Below are positions 21,681 to 31,832 of a stretch of DNA of 64,000 nt, in pieces. The stretch comes from Hondaea fermentalgiana (lineage: Eukaryota; Sar; Bigyra; Thraustochytrida; Thraustochytriidae), in the NCBI GenBank assembly GCA_014084085.1, contig NPFB01000012.1, positions 70,444 to 134,443 on the forward strand, read 5' to 3'. Each line of letters starts with the position of its first letter. The first letter of the stretch is position 1. A model generated the notes under the pieces. It saw only the letters and a program-made list of their open reading frames with translations, made no database searches and had not been told where the DNA came from. Position numbers and translations under genes: made by a program.

Positions 21681-22969
21681 CGCGGCGTGACTCTGATATT
21701 ATGAATTTGAGACTTGTTCTTTTTTGGCCAAAGCACAACTACGCTTGAATTGAATTGACCAAGCAAGGTGAGATCGCTAACAAAACTCAGTGATATACTA
21801 TCTGTAAAAGGAAAGGTATCGCTGTGATCGCGGGGAATTGTCATCAACGATGCTTTTACCAAGTTGAGCCGCTCTGTATGTAAGCAAGCATACACACACG
21901 TACATTTATTTTAGCGGCATATGGCTGCTTGCGTCTGCAGACTGCTTTGAGCTATCGAAGCATCAGTTTGGCTCGTGAATGCCAGTTTGAATGACTCATA
22001 CCTAAAGATAGGCTAAGTTTGGTGGGCGAGGTCCAATCTTGCTTCGCACATTCAGATTTTTAACAGCTTGATTCAATTATGAAGGCAAGCACGCATGCAT
22101 GCACAGTGTCTGTTTCAAGCTGAGTGTCATGGGCATACCTACCGGCATGGAGGTTGCAATGCAACCGTCGCGGGCACAGCCGTGGCTAGCCAAACGTCCG
22201 TCCCCGCCTTGAAGACACAAGACAGGGAAACCTTCATTTCGAATTGCCAAGACTTCAGGCTACGTCCTGGTGGAGAGGCTGCTGTCAGCGTCAAGCCCAG
22301 ACACAACTCGTCTTGTCTATCCATCCATTTTTGGCAGGTAACAGCCACATGAATGACTGATCTCTCGCGCGCTAGAAGCACGAGATAGCGCGTATCCGCT
22401 TGGAAGGTAGAGTGAGTGCCAAGCATTAGTAAATAGAATTGGTTTGTCGGACAGCATCAATCTGCTGATTGCAGATGGGATGGGTCGATGAGATCAACGT
22501 GCACCCGTCAGGCTCGTGTGCAATGGTATTATGTATACGCATGTACATACGTATGTTTACCTAAGGAGAGGAGAGTCAGGCATCGAGGTCTGGAAGACGT
22601 AAAAGAGATGAATCCTTTTTCCTTTTGCTTTCAAAAACAAATCAGACAAAGCAGAGCGAACAAACAAAACACATAGTGATGGAGTAAAGAAAGTAGTAAT
22701 AAGACGAGAGTCGGTCGTGTCTGTGGGTGAGGTAGCCTTTTGGTAGGTTGACTCGGTACGGGTTTTCGGTTGAGCAATGACTGAATCGGTCGACCAACAG
22801 CGCAGGCCGAGCGGGCAAAGCACACATACACACACAAACAGAGAGAGAGAAACGACTGGGACCCCCAGCAGTCTCCATTCGTTGATCCATCGAATCATGA
22901 TCGAGTCGGCCAGATAACAAACGTGTAATATCTTGTCCGACGCGAAACCAAAACAAACGAAGGACGTCC

Positions 22970-25900
22970 TCAAATATTGGGTTTCCAGCCCGAGCGGTCG
23001 ACGTCAGCATCCTTGAAGCGCGGGTCGTACTTGTTTTTGAACGATACCGAATTAAAGCGCCTAAAGTCGCGAATCTTGGGCTTGAAGGGAGCCTTGAGTT
23101 TCCCGTCTTGCAATTTGGCCATGGGAAACTTGGCAAGAAAAGGGTGCTGCGCAAGACCAGCACGCACGAGCTTGACGCGCTTGGGCTTGCGGGGCTCGAG
23201 CAGCCCTGTGATAAATTTGCGACAGTCCTTGCTGAACTGGGCGTGATCTGGGAACTTGATGTCGTCGGCATCTTGGTGACCCAAGACCGCCTCGTAGCAG
23301 TCCATGGGCGAGCGTCCCTGAAATGGCGAGTTTCCAGCAATGAGCTCATAGGCAAAGACGCCAAGAGCCCACCAATCAACGGCGCTGTCGTGACCGCGGC
23401 CGAGGATAATTTCGGGAGCCATGTACTCTGGTGTACCGCAGACCGTGTAGGCAATGTTGGTCTTCTTGGCAAGTCCAAAATCTGCGATCTTGAGGTAGCC
23501 GTCGGCGGTGAGGAAAAAGTTCTCGGGCTTGGCATCGCGATAGATGATCTGACAGGCGTGAATGGCTTCAAGGCCGCAAAGCACAGAGGCAATGTAGAAC
23601 TTTGCATCCTTTTCGACGAGTCGCGGACTATCGCGGCGGGAGCGGCGCATTGCGCCGTACATGTCGCCGCCGTCGCAGAGCTCCAGGAGAAAATAAATGT
23701 TTTTGCGGTCGTAAAAGGCTGCAAAGAGGTCGACGACGAAGCGGGACTGCGATTTGTGCGAAATCTCGGCCATGGCATGCCGCTCGTTCTCGACCATTTC
23801 CTCCCAGCCGTTGTCGGTGATGAAGCAGCGGCGGAGCGTCTTGAGCGCGAGAAAGTTGGGCAAGGGGTGGGTCTCGCCTGTCTTCGGGTCTGTCATGAGG
23901 ACCTCGCGATCGGGAGCAGGGCGTACGAGGTGGACGCGTCCGAAGCTACCCTTTCCGAGTTTAGAGAGAGGTTCGAGGTCGTCGAGGGAAACCGAGTTGC
24001 AGGGGAGCTCAAGGTCCTCCCAGGAAAGGTCGCCCGCGGTAGTCGAGGTGTCGACCAAGTCCTCGTCATCCTCTTGGTCGGATTCGTCAGTATCGAACTC
24101 TTCGGACTGGTCCGATGTGGCGCTGGGAAGGCGCACGCCGCCAGGGCTCGCGGGGGAGCCGCGCTTGGAGGATTCAGTAAAGGACGCTTGGCGTTGCTGG
24201 TGCTTGACCTTGATAGTCTGCAGGGTGGTCCGCACGTACTCCTCGACGTCGGTGGTGGGCGCAGAACCGCCGCGCTTGGCCTTGAGCGTGCCTCCGCGCA
24301 GGCCCTTGCCGCTTCCGGATGCGTCGGGAAACATGGTCTGCACGTTGTCGGCCCATCGAGCCTTGATGGCCTCTCGCAGAGGACCAATGAGGGACTCGAA
24401 CTCTTCGACATCGAGCGTAAGCGTGGTGGTTCGGTCCTCGGAGGCGACCAGGCGCACGTCCGACTTGGTTGCGCGCTCGAGCAGAGCCCACTCTCCAAAG
24501 GACTCGCCGCGGCGCAGGACAGACTTGAGCTCCTCGCCAACGAGCATGTCAACGCGACCGGATCCGACAATAAGGACCTTGTCGAGGGTGTCGCCGCGCT
24601 CGAGGATGATGTCGCCGGCCTTGTAGACCTTTTCGGTCATGGCGTCCGCGAGTGCAACGAGCTCCTCCTCGCTGAGGTTATCGCTGAGGACCTCCATGCT
24701 GTTGAGGCACTGCATCTTCCGGGCCTGGCGCTTTCGGGCCTGGGCCTTGCGAATTTCGAAAAAGGTGCGGCGGTCGATGGCCCAGAGGACGCCGTCCGTG
24801 ACGGCGCGCACGGTGACGGCCGCGGGCTGTTCGTAGAGGAGAGCGAGCTCACCAAAAAAGGTGCGGGGTCCCTTTTCGGCGACAAGCTCGGGGAGGGCAT
24901 TGTCTTCGTCGCGCCTGCGGTAGACGTGGTAGGATCCCTTTTCGATGACGTAAAAGCTGTCGCCGACCTCGCCCTGCTGGACAACGTCCTCGTGGGCCTT
25001 GACGGAAACGCGGTACATGCGGGAGACGAGTTCGTGCATGGAGTGGGCGTCGAGGTCGTCGAAGAGCATGCCGGAGAGGGAGATTGACGTCTCGATGGTG
25101 TCCTTGATGAGTTGCTCCGTGGTAGGTGTCTTGACCTCGATGCGGCCCGTGGGCAGGCCGCCGCCACGCATGAGGGGGCGCACGGCCATGCGGGGTCCGG
25201 CTTCCTGGACCTCGCGCTGAGGGGCCTGCCCGGACCTGAATTCGCGAGGGTTGTCGAAGACGCCGCTAAAGTACTTTGCGCGGGGCAAGGTTTCATCGCC
25301 GGCCACCGTGTTAAAGCGCGGGGTCGAGAGCGCGTGGTCGCCGTTAAAGTCGTCGGTACCAAAGGGGTCGCCGTCGCCCTTGGCTTTGGAGGTGGCAGCG
25401 CCGCCGGGGGCAAGGGCGCGTGCCTGCTTTTGCGGCTTTTGCTTGGGCGAGGAAGCAGTGGGGCCGCCGTCGCTGGGGAAGGCGCCTTGCTCGTCTTGCG
25501 TTTGCGACTCGCGGTGCGAGGCAAGTTGCGCAGGGGCGTCGGGGAGGCGGGCCGTGTGACGCGGTTTGGGCTTGGACCAGAAACAGAGCAAGCCACCGCC
25601 ACCGCCACCGCCACCGTTGCTCTGGCGTCGAGCTTCGCCGACATAGCCGCTGTTTTCCTCCTCAAAGACGTCTGCCGGGGGGGGTGGGAGGTCTTCTTGA
25701 TCAGCAAAGTCGTCCTCGTCCTCGTCTTCGCTGTCGATACTCGTATACGAGGTTTTGGCCTTGGGCTTGGATGCCCCTGGTGGTGGGGGCACGCCGGCGA
25801 GGTCAACCTCCTCGCCGTCGGTGAGGTCCTCGGCGTCCTTTTCGTCGAGGTCGCCGACGACGGGGGGCGCGGGATGGGTGTCGTGCTCGCGGAAGCGGGT

Positions 25901-26533
25901 GCGGCCGCGGGTGGTGTTGCCTCGCTTCGTGGTGTTGCCTCGCTTCAAGGTGGTACCCTCGTGGCGTTCGATTTGCTCCGCGAGGCGCTTGGCCTTGCTC
26001 ATGAAGACATCCGAGTCGTGGAGAAAGGTAGTGGTCATCTTGATGGACTCGCGCTCGCGGCGCTTGTCGAGGGTTCCAGCTGCGGGGCGGTTGGCCATGA
26101 AGCCGGAGACGGCCGTGCCGATTTTGCTGGTCCGCTTCGCCTTGGGCGCGGCGAGTTTCTGGTCGCCGTCTCGGAGGCGGAGGATGGCGAAAACCCAGCG
26201 CTTGCAGACATCTTCTGTGGCGGCGCGCAGCATCATCGAGGGCGTGCCGTCGCTGAAGACGATTTCGAACTTGATGCCCTTGTTGCCGACAAAGAGTATT
26301 TTTTTGATGTTGGACACGTAGGCCGTCTTGCGGTCGCCCTGCGCGAGGCGCTCGGCGCCCACGAACTCGCGCATGTTCGTGCCGTGTTCGTAGTGGCTCA
26401 GTGTCCACGTCCCGTCGGCGCCTGCGCTGAGGACGAACCAGCATCGCCGCCACCGCTCGACGCCGCTGAAGGACTTTTCCTTCTTCTGCAGCCACCCGGA
26501 CAGCGTCTCGCCGACGTTGTCCTCTGCGCTCAT
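22970..26533 (-). CDS. PH domain + two cyclic-nucleotide-binding domains + AGC protein kinase (PKG-like)
   Basis: Predicted 1187 residues. The start is the first in-frame ATG (26533) after an in-frame stop at 26579-26581. A PH domain (about 9-130) is followed by a long acidic and basic low-complexity linker, two tandem cyclic-nucleotide-binding folds (about 470-590 and 600-715), a kinase domain (about 850-1120) and an AGC-type C-tail. Kinase motifs are intact: GKGSFG at 860, catalytic Asp1000 in YRDAKPEN (Ala where Leu is usual), DFG at 1018 and a MAPE motif. Both phosphate-binding cassettes keep FGE (560-562 and 679-681), but the arginine that holds the cyclic phosphate is replaced: QPAAV in domain A and TKSDV in domain B. 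The order resembles a PKG with a PKB-like PH domain. Membrane recruitment through phosphoinositides is inferred. Confidence 0.93.
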   Translation of the reverse strand: MSAEDNVGETLSGWLQKKEKSFSGVERWRRCWFVLSAGADGTWTLSHYEHGTNMREFVGAERLAQGDRKTAYVSNIKKILFVGNKGIKFEIVFSDGTPSMMLRAATEDVCKRWVFAILRLRDGDQKLAAPKAKRTSKIGTAVSGFMANRPAAGTLDKRRERESIKMTTTFLHDSDVFMSKAKRLAEQIERHEGTTLKRGNTTKRGNTTRGRTRFREHDTHPAPPVVGDLDEKDAEDLTDGEEVDLAGVPPPPGASKPKAKTSYTSIDSEDEDEDDFADQEDLPPPPADVFEEENSGYVGEARRQSNGGGGGGGGLLCFWSKPKPRHTARLPDAPAQLASHRESQTQDEQGAFPSDGGPTASSPKQKPQKQARALAPGGAATSKAKGDGDPFGTDDFNGDHALSTPRFNTVAGDETLPRAKYFSGVFDNPREFRSGQAPQREVQEAGPRMAVRPLMRGGGLPTGRIEVKTPTTEQLIKDTIETSISLSGMLFDDLDAHSMHELVSRMYRVSVKAHEDVVQQGEVGDSFYVIEKGSYHVYRRRDEDNALPELVAEKGPRTFFGELALLYEQPAAVTVRAVTDGVLWAIDRRTFFEIRKAQARKRQARKMQCLNSMEVLSDNLSEEELVALADAMTEKVYKAGDIILERGDTLDKVLIVGSGRVDMLVGEELKSVLRRGESFGEWALLERATKSDVRLVASEDRTTTLTLDVEEFESLIGPLREAIKARWADNVQTMFPDASGSGKGLRGGTLKAKRGGSAPTTDVEEYVRTTLQTIKVKHQQRQASFTESSKRGSPASPGGVRLPSATSDQSEEFDTDESDQEDDEDLVDTSTTAGDLSWEDLELPCNSVSLDDLEPLSKLGKGSFGRVHLVRPAPDREVLMTDPKTGETHPLPNFLALKTLRRCFITDNGWEEMVENERHAMAEISHKSQSRFVVDLFAAFYDRKNIYFLLELCDGGDMYGAMRRSRRDSPRLVEKDAKFYIASVLCGLEAIHACQIIYRDAKPENFFLTADGYLKIADFGLAKKTNIAYTVCGTPEYMAPEIILGRGHDSAVDWWALGVFAYELIAGNSPFQGRSPMDCYEAVLGHQDADDIKFPDHAQFSKDCRKFITGLLEPRKPKRVKLVRAGLAQHPFLAKFPMAKLQDGKLKAPFKPKIRDFRRFNSVSFKNKYDPRFKDADVDRSGWKPNI

Positions 26534-26586
26534 CTCCTCCTCCAGCTGCCGCGCCACTCGTCGCGCCGGCAGTGATGCTCACTGCA

Positions 26587-26686
26587 NNNNNNNNNNNNNN
26601 NNNNNNNNNNNNNNNNNNNNNNNNNNNNNNNNNNNNNNNNNNNNNNNNNNNNNNNNNNNNNNNNNNNNNNNNNNNNNNNNNNNNNN
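26587..26686. other. Assembly gap (100 N)
   Basis: Exactly 100 N, a conventional filler for a gap of unknown size, placed directly beside a (TTTC)n microsatellite. It sits about 50 bases upstream of the kinase start codon, so part of that promoter or leader may be missing. Confidence 0.99.
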
Positions 26687-26738
<52 letters not shown>

Positions 26739-26740
26739 TT
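26687..26740. repeat. (TTTC)n microsatellite
   Basis: About 13 uninterrupted TTTC units directly abut the assembly gap. They open a pyrimidine-rich stretch that continues to about 27095. Confidence 0.97.
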
Positions 26741-28626
26741 ACTTTGCTTGCCTTGCCTTGCCTTATTTTGCCTTTTACTATTATTAGCCTTGCATGCAAG
26801 TGCTGCTTCTCTACTTTATTTGCTTTTTACTTCATTTTCCACTTTCTATTCTCCACTTTCGCCCTGCCTTCCTTGATCCTTGATTTATCCTTCCTTCTTT
26901 CTTTGCCCCGCCCGGCCTTTCCCCCCTCCCCCTCTCTCTCCCCTCCCGCTCTCTGCTTCCCTCTCTCCCATTCTTCCTTCCTTCTTTTCTTCGTTCCTTC
27001 CCCCCTCCCTTCCCCTCTCCCTCTGCCCCTCTGCCCTCTGGCCCCTCCCCCTTCCCTCCCCTACTTTCCCCCCTTTTTTTCTTTCCTCTCCGCGGCACGT
27101 GCACGTGCGAGCGAGCGCGTGCACCCGCCCGCTCCCGCTCCTGGCCGCCCGCCTGCAGTGCACTGGCCGCCCGCCGGCCTGCTGCTGTTTGCACTGCTTG
27201 CACTGCTTGCACTCCCTCCGGCCGCCGCTGCGTGCAGGATCCGCTCGCCGTCCCGTGCTCGCTTCCTTGCGTGCTTGCTTGCCTCCCCGCCTCCCCGCCC
27301 TCGCGCGGCCAGTCCCGGCGGCCGGCCGTGCCGCGCATGCCGCGCGTGCCGCCTGGCTGGCTGGCCGTTCCCCCGAAGTGGGCGATGCACTGCTAGTATT
27401 TACTACCTCCTCGTTCTAGATACAGCGGCCGCGCAACAGTGCAACAGTCAGTGCACTGCAGGCAGGAGCCGCAGCTGCAAAGAGGAGGGCGGGAGGGAGG
27501 GAAGGAGGGAGCCATGGACGTGCAGGCAGGCAGGGAGAGGCGCCCCGCTGGCTCGGTCGGCGCTTGCCTGCTGCTGCCTGCTGCCTGTCTGCCTGCTGCT
27601 TGTCTGCCTGTTGCCTGCCTGCCTGGCTGCCTGCCTGACCGCCAAGGCAGTGTAGCCAGCCTTCCACTCCACTCCGCTCCACTCCGCTCCACTCCACTCC
27701 ACTCCACCGCTCTGCTGCGTGCAGCACATGACCTGACCTGCAGCGGGCTCAGGCCGAGGGAGAGAGGGGGAGGAAGGGAGCCTCGCGGCGCGTCTGTTCG
27801 TGGCCCTTCGTGGCAATCGTTGGTTGGCTCGCTCGCTCGCTCGTTCGTTCGTCCGGCCCATGGAGCACCGGAGAGGAAAGTGCAGGGGCGGAGAGCGGGC
27901 CGCGGCCGGCGGGCGATGGCCCCGCTCGAACGAATGAATGAATGAATGCTCGGCCGCGGGCGGTCGTCCCTGGCAAGCTTTGACGGTGGCCATAGATTCG
28001 GGCTCCTCTCTCAGGATGGCCGTGCGTGCCGCACCGCTGCCGTTGCTGCTCTTCGTGGGACGACCACGCTCGCTTGCTTGCTTGCTTGCTTGCTTGCCCG
28101 CTCGCTAGATTCTGCACGAGTTGCCATAGTTTCTTTCTAACCAGCTTGCTTGCAGTTGCTGTTGCTTGCATGCTGCCCGCTGTTCAAGTTAGGATGGGAG
28201 CAGCGGCAGCAGCAGCAGCAGCGTGGGCCTTCTTCTTCGTTTTCTTTGTCATCATCATCATCGTTATCTTCATTATCTTCTTCTTCTTCATTTTCTTCTT
28301 CTTCTTCACTTTCTTCTGCTTCATTTTCTGCCTCTTCTCTGCCCCGGCGGCACGAATCTGTCGCTGTCGCTGTCGACGCCGCCTCTGCCCGTCTCGCAGC
28401 CCTGCCCCCCAACCACGGGCAGCTGCAGCTGCTGCTGCAACTGTTAAAGTTGCTGCTGCACTGATGCCAGCTGCACCAGTGCAGCAGAATCCTGACTCTT
28501 TTCCCCTTCCGAGGCCCTTGCGCTTCGCTTCGCAGTCGCCTCCGAGCCCTCCTCGTCCTCCGTCTCCTCCAATGCATGCCTGCCTCACCTGCCGCTCCGC
28601 CGCCGCCGCTTGTGCCAACAGCGCCT

Positions 28627-28680
28627 CCCTTCCTTCCTTCCTTCCTTCCTTCCTTCCTTCTTTCCTTCCTTCCTTCTTCC
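28627..28680. repeat. (TTCC)n microsatellite
   Basis: A run of TTCC units with a TTTCC interruption near its end. Confidence 0.9.
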
Positions 28681-29189
28681 TTTTCTTTCTTCCGAATCCG
28701 TGCCTCTTCGTGCGACCCCGTCCACTTCGTCATGGACCGTGGCCGCAAGCATGGATCAACCAATGGATGGATGGATGCCTGGATGCTAAGCCTTTCTCTG
28801 CTCTTGCGTCCTGGATGCTCTGCGGCGCATGCGACCGTGCCTGACGCTGCAGCCGAGATGCTCTCTGCACCGTCCGTCCTGGCAGCAGCCAGCAGTACAG
28901 CTAGCTACATGCTAAAATGCTGCTGCACCTGGCAGTGGCCATGGCTGCAGTGCACAGCCGATTGCTCTCCACACCAGCCGCTGCCGGGACTCCAAAGGAA
29001 GTGTGCGCGCGAGTTTACGTGTGTACGTGCGAGTGTGCACGCGCCATGCGCGGGGTTGATGGTCCATGGATGGGTGGGGTTGGTGGCCCGCGACGGCCAG
29101 CGGGTGGGTGGTGAAGCGCCCTGGCAACAGCAACCAGCAGCAGTAGCACCAGCACCAGCACCAGCTGCAGCACCAGCACTTGCTTGAGA

Positions 29190-29240
29190 GCATCGCATCG
29201 CATCGCATCGCATCGCATCGCATCGCATCGCATCGCATCA
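29190..29240. repeat. (CATCG)n pentanucleotide repeat
   Basis: Ten consecutive five-base units, nine CATCG and a final CATCA, preceded by a single G. The unit is not a multiple of three, so this is not a coding tract. Confidence 0.95.
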
Positions 29241-29488
29241 CGTCATGAAGGCAACTAGTGCATGAAACCAGCCAGCAGTGCCGGCTGCGGCTTCTGCGCA
29301 CTGCTTGCTTGCATGATGATCAGCACACCGAGCCACACCAGCAGCAGGCTACTCCCAGACCTGCGGTCGGTGCGAGGACGCGCGCGCGTACCTTTCGATT
29401 CCTTTCCTTTCCTTGCTGCAGAATAATTAGGGCTGCGCGATGCCGCCGTGGCCCTTGCCGCGCGCGCTCGGCACGTTGTCGTACCTTG

Positions 29489-29555
29489 AGCATCAGCAGC
29501 AGCATCAGCATCAGCATCAGCATTGCAGCATCAGCATGTCAGCATCAGCATCACG
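29489..29555. repeat. (CAGCAT)n hexanucleotide repeat
   Basis: Imperfect tandem CAGCAT/CAGCAG units, broken by GCAG and GTCAGC interruptions, about 400 bases upstream of the TMEM175-type start codon. Confidence 0.85.
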
Positions 29556-29935
29556 AAAGCTCACATCAGCACGTCGAGGCTGGCTGGCGCAATCAGCCGC
29601 GCGCGCGGACATGCCGCGCTGCTCAGGCCAAAACTAACAACCGAGAAAAAGAGGAGCGAACCGCAAAAACGCAAATTCCGACGTTGCGACGCGGGCCACG
29701 CTAGTGTGATCGCAAGCCAGCGGGAGCGTTACGAATCAAGCGGTTTCTATTTTCTTACGAGCGGTTTCACGCCCTTCCAGCAGCGAGAAGAAAAGATCAT
29801 CGTCGCAGTGAATGTGCTGCCGCATGCTTGCAACCGCGACGGCGAGCGCTCGGCTCGCGACGGCAGACGCCGGCCAAGTAGCCTGAGTGGGCGCACAGCA
29901 AGGCCACCAGTCAACCGGCCATCAAGCCAACCAAG

Positions 29936-31444
29936 ATGGGCTTCGAGAGAGTGCAAGCGTACAGCGACGCCGTGCTGTCCATCGTGGCGACGGTTCTGGC
30001 CGCACCACTCCTGCGTATGACAGAGGCCTCGAAACGCGAGATCCTCATCACGGGACGCTCCCTACGCAGCGTGCTCCTCGCGCCGTACAAGCTGCAGGCT
30101 ATGGCCGTCTACTACTGGGCCTTCATGTTTGTGACGCTCGTCTGGTTCTGGCAGGGACCCAAGTTCCACAGCCTCTCCACAACCCCACGCGCGACCTTTC
30201 TCGTTTACGCCAACTACCTCGAGCTCCTCGTCACAAGCCTGCTGCCCTTTGCCGCCTCCGCCGCCGTGAACTCGGACGAAGCCTCCTCTGGGGCGCGATC
30301 CTTTTCGTACCCGCTGTACCTCAACGTCTTCGCCGTGGCCGCGACACACCTCCTGTTCCAGACGCTGGCACTTTATGTGCGCGAAACACATCGCAAGGTG
30401 TCCTGGCTCCACTTTGAAGAGGCGTGCACCATCCTCGCCGTCACCGGGGGCGTGCTCATCATCGCCGAGTGGTACGCCGGCTTTGCCTTCTTCGCCTACC
30501 TTGCGATCCCGCCCGTCGTTTACTTTTTCCGCCGCCGCATCGCCTGCGCGGTCTTGCAGCCCGAGCACTCCCCGTCCGCCTTACCCCAAGACCATGCTTA
30601 CGAGCCCCTTGCAGACACGGCCACATTCGACGCCCGTGTTGCACATGCCGCACCACAACGAGATGCACAGACTTCGCTGGAAGGTGTCTTTAAGAACCGC
30701 CTCGAGGCATTCACGGACGGCATCATCGCCGTCGCCGCGACGCTCACGGTGCTCGAGCTCACTCCGACGCCCGCTTGCAAGGAGCTCACCGACCCAGAAG
30801 ACTGCATCTTGCACTGGCAAGACGGATGCCGCCCCACCATGCCGGAACTGCTCGTCTTTCAGTGCGTCTACGACGACACAGAGGACACCGCCCACGACAA
30901 GCTCCTCCTGATTAGCTACCTCATCTCATTCTTTGTGCTTCACGTCTTTCATTCCCAGCACACGGCCTGTTTCGAGACGCTCACCTCGGGCGTGACCGAC
31001 CTTGGGATCCAGTTGCTCAATGCACATTTCGGCGTTTTTGTCGGCATGCTCCCCTTTGCCTTTTCCCTCGTCACCGAGTTTGCCATCGAACCCATTTCGG
31101 AAAATCGCATCAAGCCCTGGCACGCCAAGCACAAAATCACGCCCGACGAGGCCGCTGCGAAAACGGCTTGCGCGTTTGCAGGCGTCATACTGCTTCTCGC
31201 ATCGTTGTGTCTGCTTGGCTTGCTCTTTCGGGCCACCTGGCTCTGCCCCACCGGCACATCTCGCTGGCCTGTCAAGGGGGAAGTTTTGCGATTCTCCGTC
31301 GTCCCCGTTCTCAGTCTCGCGCTCGTCATTTCACTCTCGCTCGGCGCGAGCGAGGCCCTCTTCCTTTGGGCCGCCCTTATCCTCCCGCTCATCATTGCTG
31401 CTGCAAAGCTTGCAAAAGAGACATGGGCGCTCTCTTCTTCGTAG
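29936..31444 (+). CDS. TMEM175: TMEM175-type potassium/proton channel
   Basis: 502 residues with two homologous membrane halves, as in animal TMEM175. Each half opens with the family signature R-x-x-x-F/Y-S/T-D: RVQAYSD at 5-11 and RLEAFTD at 255-261, each running into the first pore-lining helix. About twelve hydrophobic segments are visible, with a soluble linker rich in proline and histidine around 215-250. TMEM175 channels are organellar (lysosomal or endosomal) cation channels that leak K+ and H+; location here is inferred. At the constriction, the residue after D11-A-V-L-S is Ile16 as expected, but the equivalent in half two is Val266 where human TMEM175 has Ile. The gene is a single exon with ATG in an AAGATGG context. 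Confidence 0.88.
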   Translation: MGFERVQAYSDAVLSIVATVLAAPLLRMTEASKREILITGRSLRSVLLAPYKLQAMAVYYWAFMFVTLVWFWQGPKFHSLSTTPRATFLVYANYLELLVTSLLPFAASAAVNSDEASSGARSFSYPLYLNVFAVAATHLLFQTLALYVRETHRKVSWLHFEEACTILAVTGGVLIIAEWYAGFAFFAYLAIPPVVYFFRRRIACAVLQPEHSPSALPQDHAYEPLADTATFDARVAHAAPQRDAQTSLEGVFKNRLEAFTDGIIAVAATLTVLELTPTPACKELTDPEDCILHWQDGCRPTMPELLVFQCVYDDTEDTAHDKLLLISYLISFFVLHVFHSQHTACFETLTSGVTDLGIQLLNAHFGVFVGMLPFAFSLVTEFAIEPISENRIKPWHAKHKITPDEAAAKTACAFAGVILLLASLCLLGLLFRATWLCPTGTSRWPVKGEVLRFSVVPVLSLALVISLSLGASEALFLWAALILPLIIAAAKLAKETWALSSS

Positions 31445-31832
31445 TATACAAAGGCTTTTCACAAAACAAACCCAAACGCAGACCATAAAACACGGGATTT
31501 TTGCAAGCAATGATGATTGTGAAACCTTTATTAGGCCTGGACAAAGAGTCTAGTCTCGGCACTATGTCCTTCACCCGTCACCCATTCACCGAAAATGTAC
31601 ATCCCAGGTCGTGCTGACCCAAGCGCGCCCTTTACAGGGTTCTCGCATCCACTGTACTTCTCTTTAGAAATACTTTCTTTACAAAGCAGGTCTTGCTGAC
31701 CCAGGCACGACCTACACAGGGCTCTTGCGCCCGAGGCACTCTTTCGAATTTTTTTCTTTACAAAGTGGAACAAATTGAACAAAGTCAAGCCACTCCAAGC
31801 CAAACCCTGCGCGGCGTGGCGGGCGCAAAGAT
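31445..31832. repeat. Convergent intergenic spacer with an imperfect direct repeat
   Basis: The spacer separates the 3' ends of two convergent genes. A segment starting CAGGTCGTGCTGACCC at 31605 recurs, diverged, at 31687 (CAGGTCTTGCTGACCC), so the offset is 82 bases. Each copy ends in TTTCTTTACAAAG. No gene is evident. Confidence 0.6.

Larger units (their letters stand above)
20090..22969. other. Intergenic region without a recognisable gene
   Basis: This 2.9-kb stretch lies between the stop codon of the giant gene and the stop codon of the convergent kinase gene. Reading frames here are short, compositionally mixed and show no domain I recognise. It holds an A/T-rich island, a strong hairpin and a 15-bp minisatellite, listed separately. 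The ends presumably carry the two 3' UTRs. I saw no tRNA-like cloverleaf. Confidence 0.6.
26741..29935. other. Low-complexity intergenic region
   Basis: 3.2 kb lie between the kinase/gap and the TMEM175-type gene. Up to about 27095 the plus strand is strongly pyrimidine-rich. Further on come CTGC/TGCA-rich DNA, CTCCACTCCGC units (27660-27710), GCTTGC units (28070-28100), CTTCTT runs (28220-28325) and the microsatellites listed separately. Several long open frames exist on both strands but are composed of simple repeats and match no family. The last few hundred bases are presumably the promoter and leader of the next gene. Confidence 0.6.

Noticed and set aside
23108..25087. 659-residue plus-strand frame opposite the PH-cNBD kinase
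   Set aside because: Antisense shadow caused by GC-rich third positions; the minus strand encodes intact kinase and cNBD motifs over the same bases.
22970..26557. GTG start for the PH-cNBD kinase
   Set aside because: Nuclear genes of this kind use ATG; the first in-frame ATG is at 26533, after an in-frame stop.
26744..27655. 303-residue plus-strand frame in the low-complexity region
   Set aside because: Composed of Leu/Pro/Ser runs from pyrimidine-rich and CTGC repeats; no domain and no conserved start context.
28130..28160. CTAACC followed by TTGCAG, resembling a branch site and acceptor
   Set aside because: No matching donor or coding exon could be found nearby, and the surrounding DNA is simple repeats.
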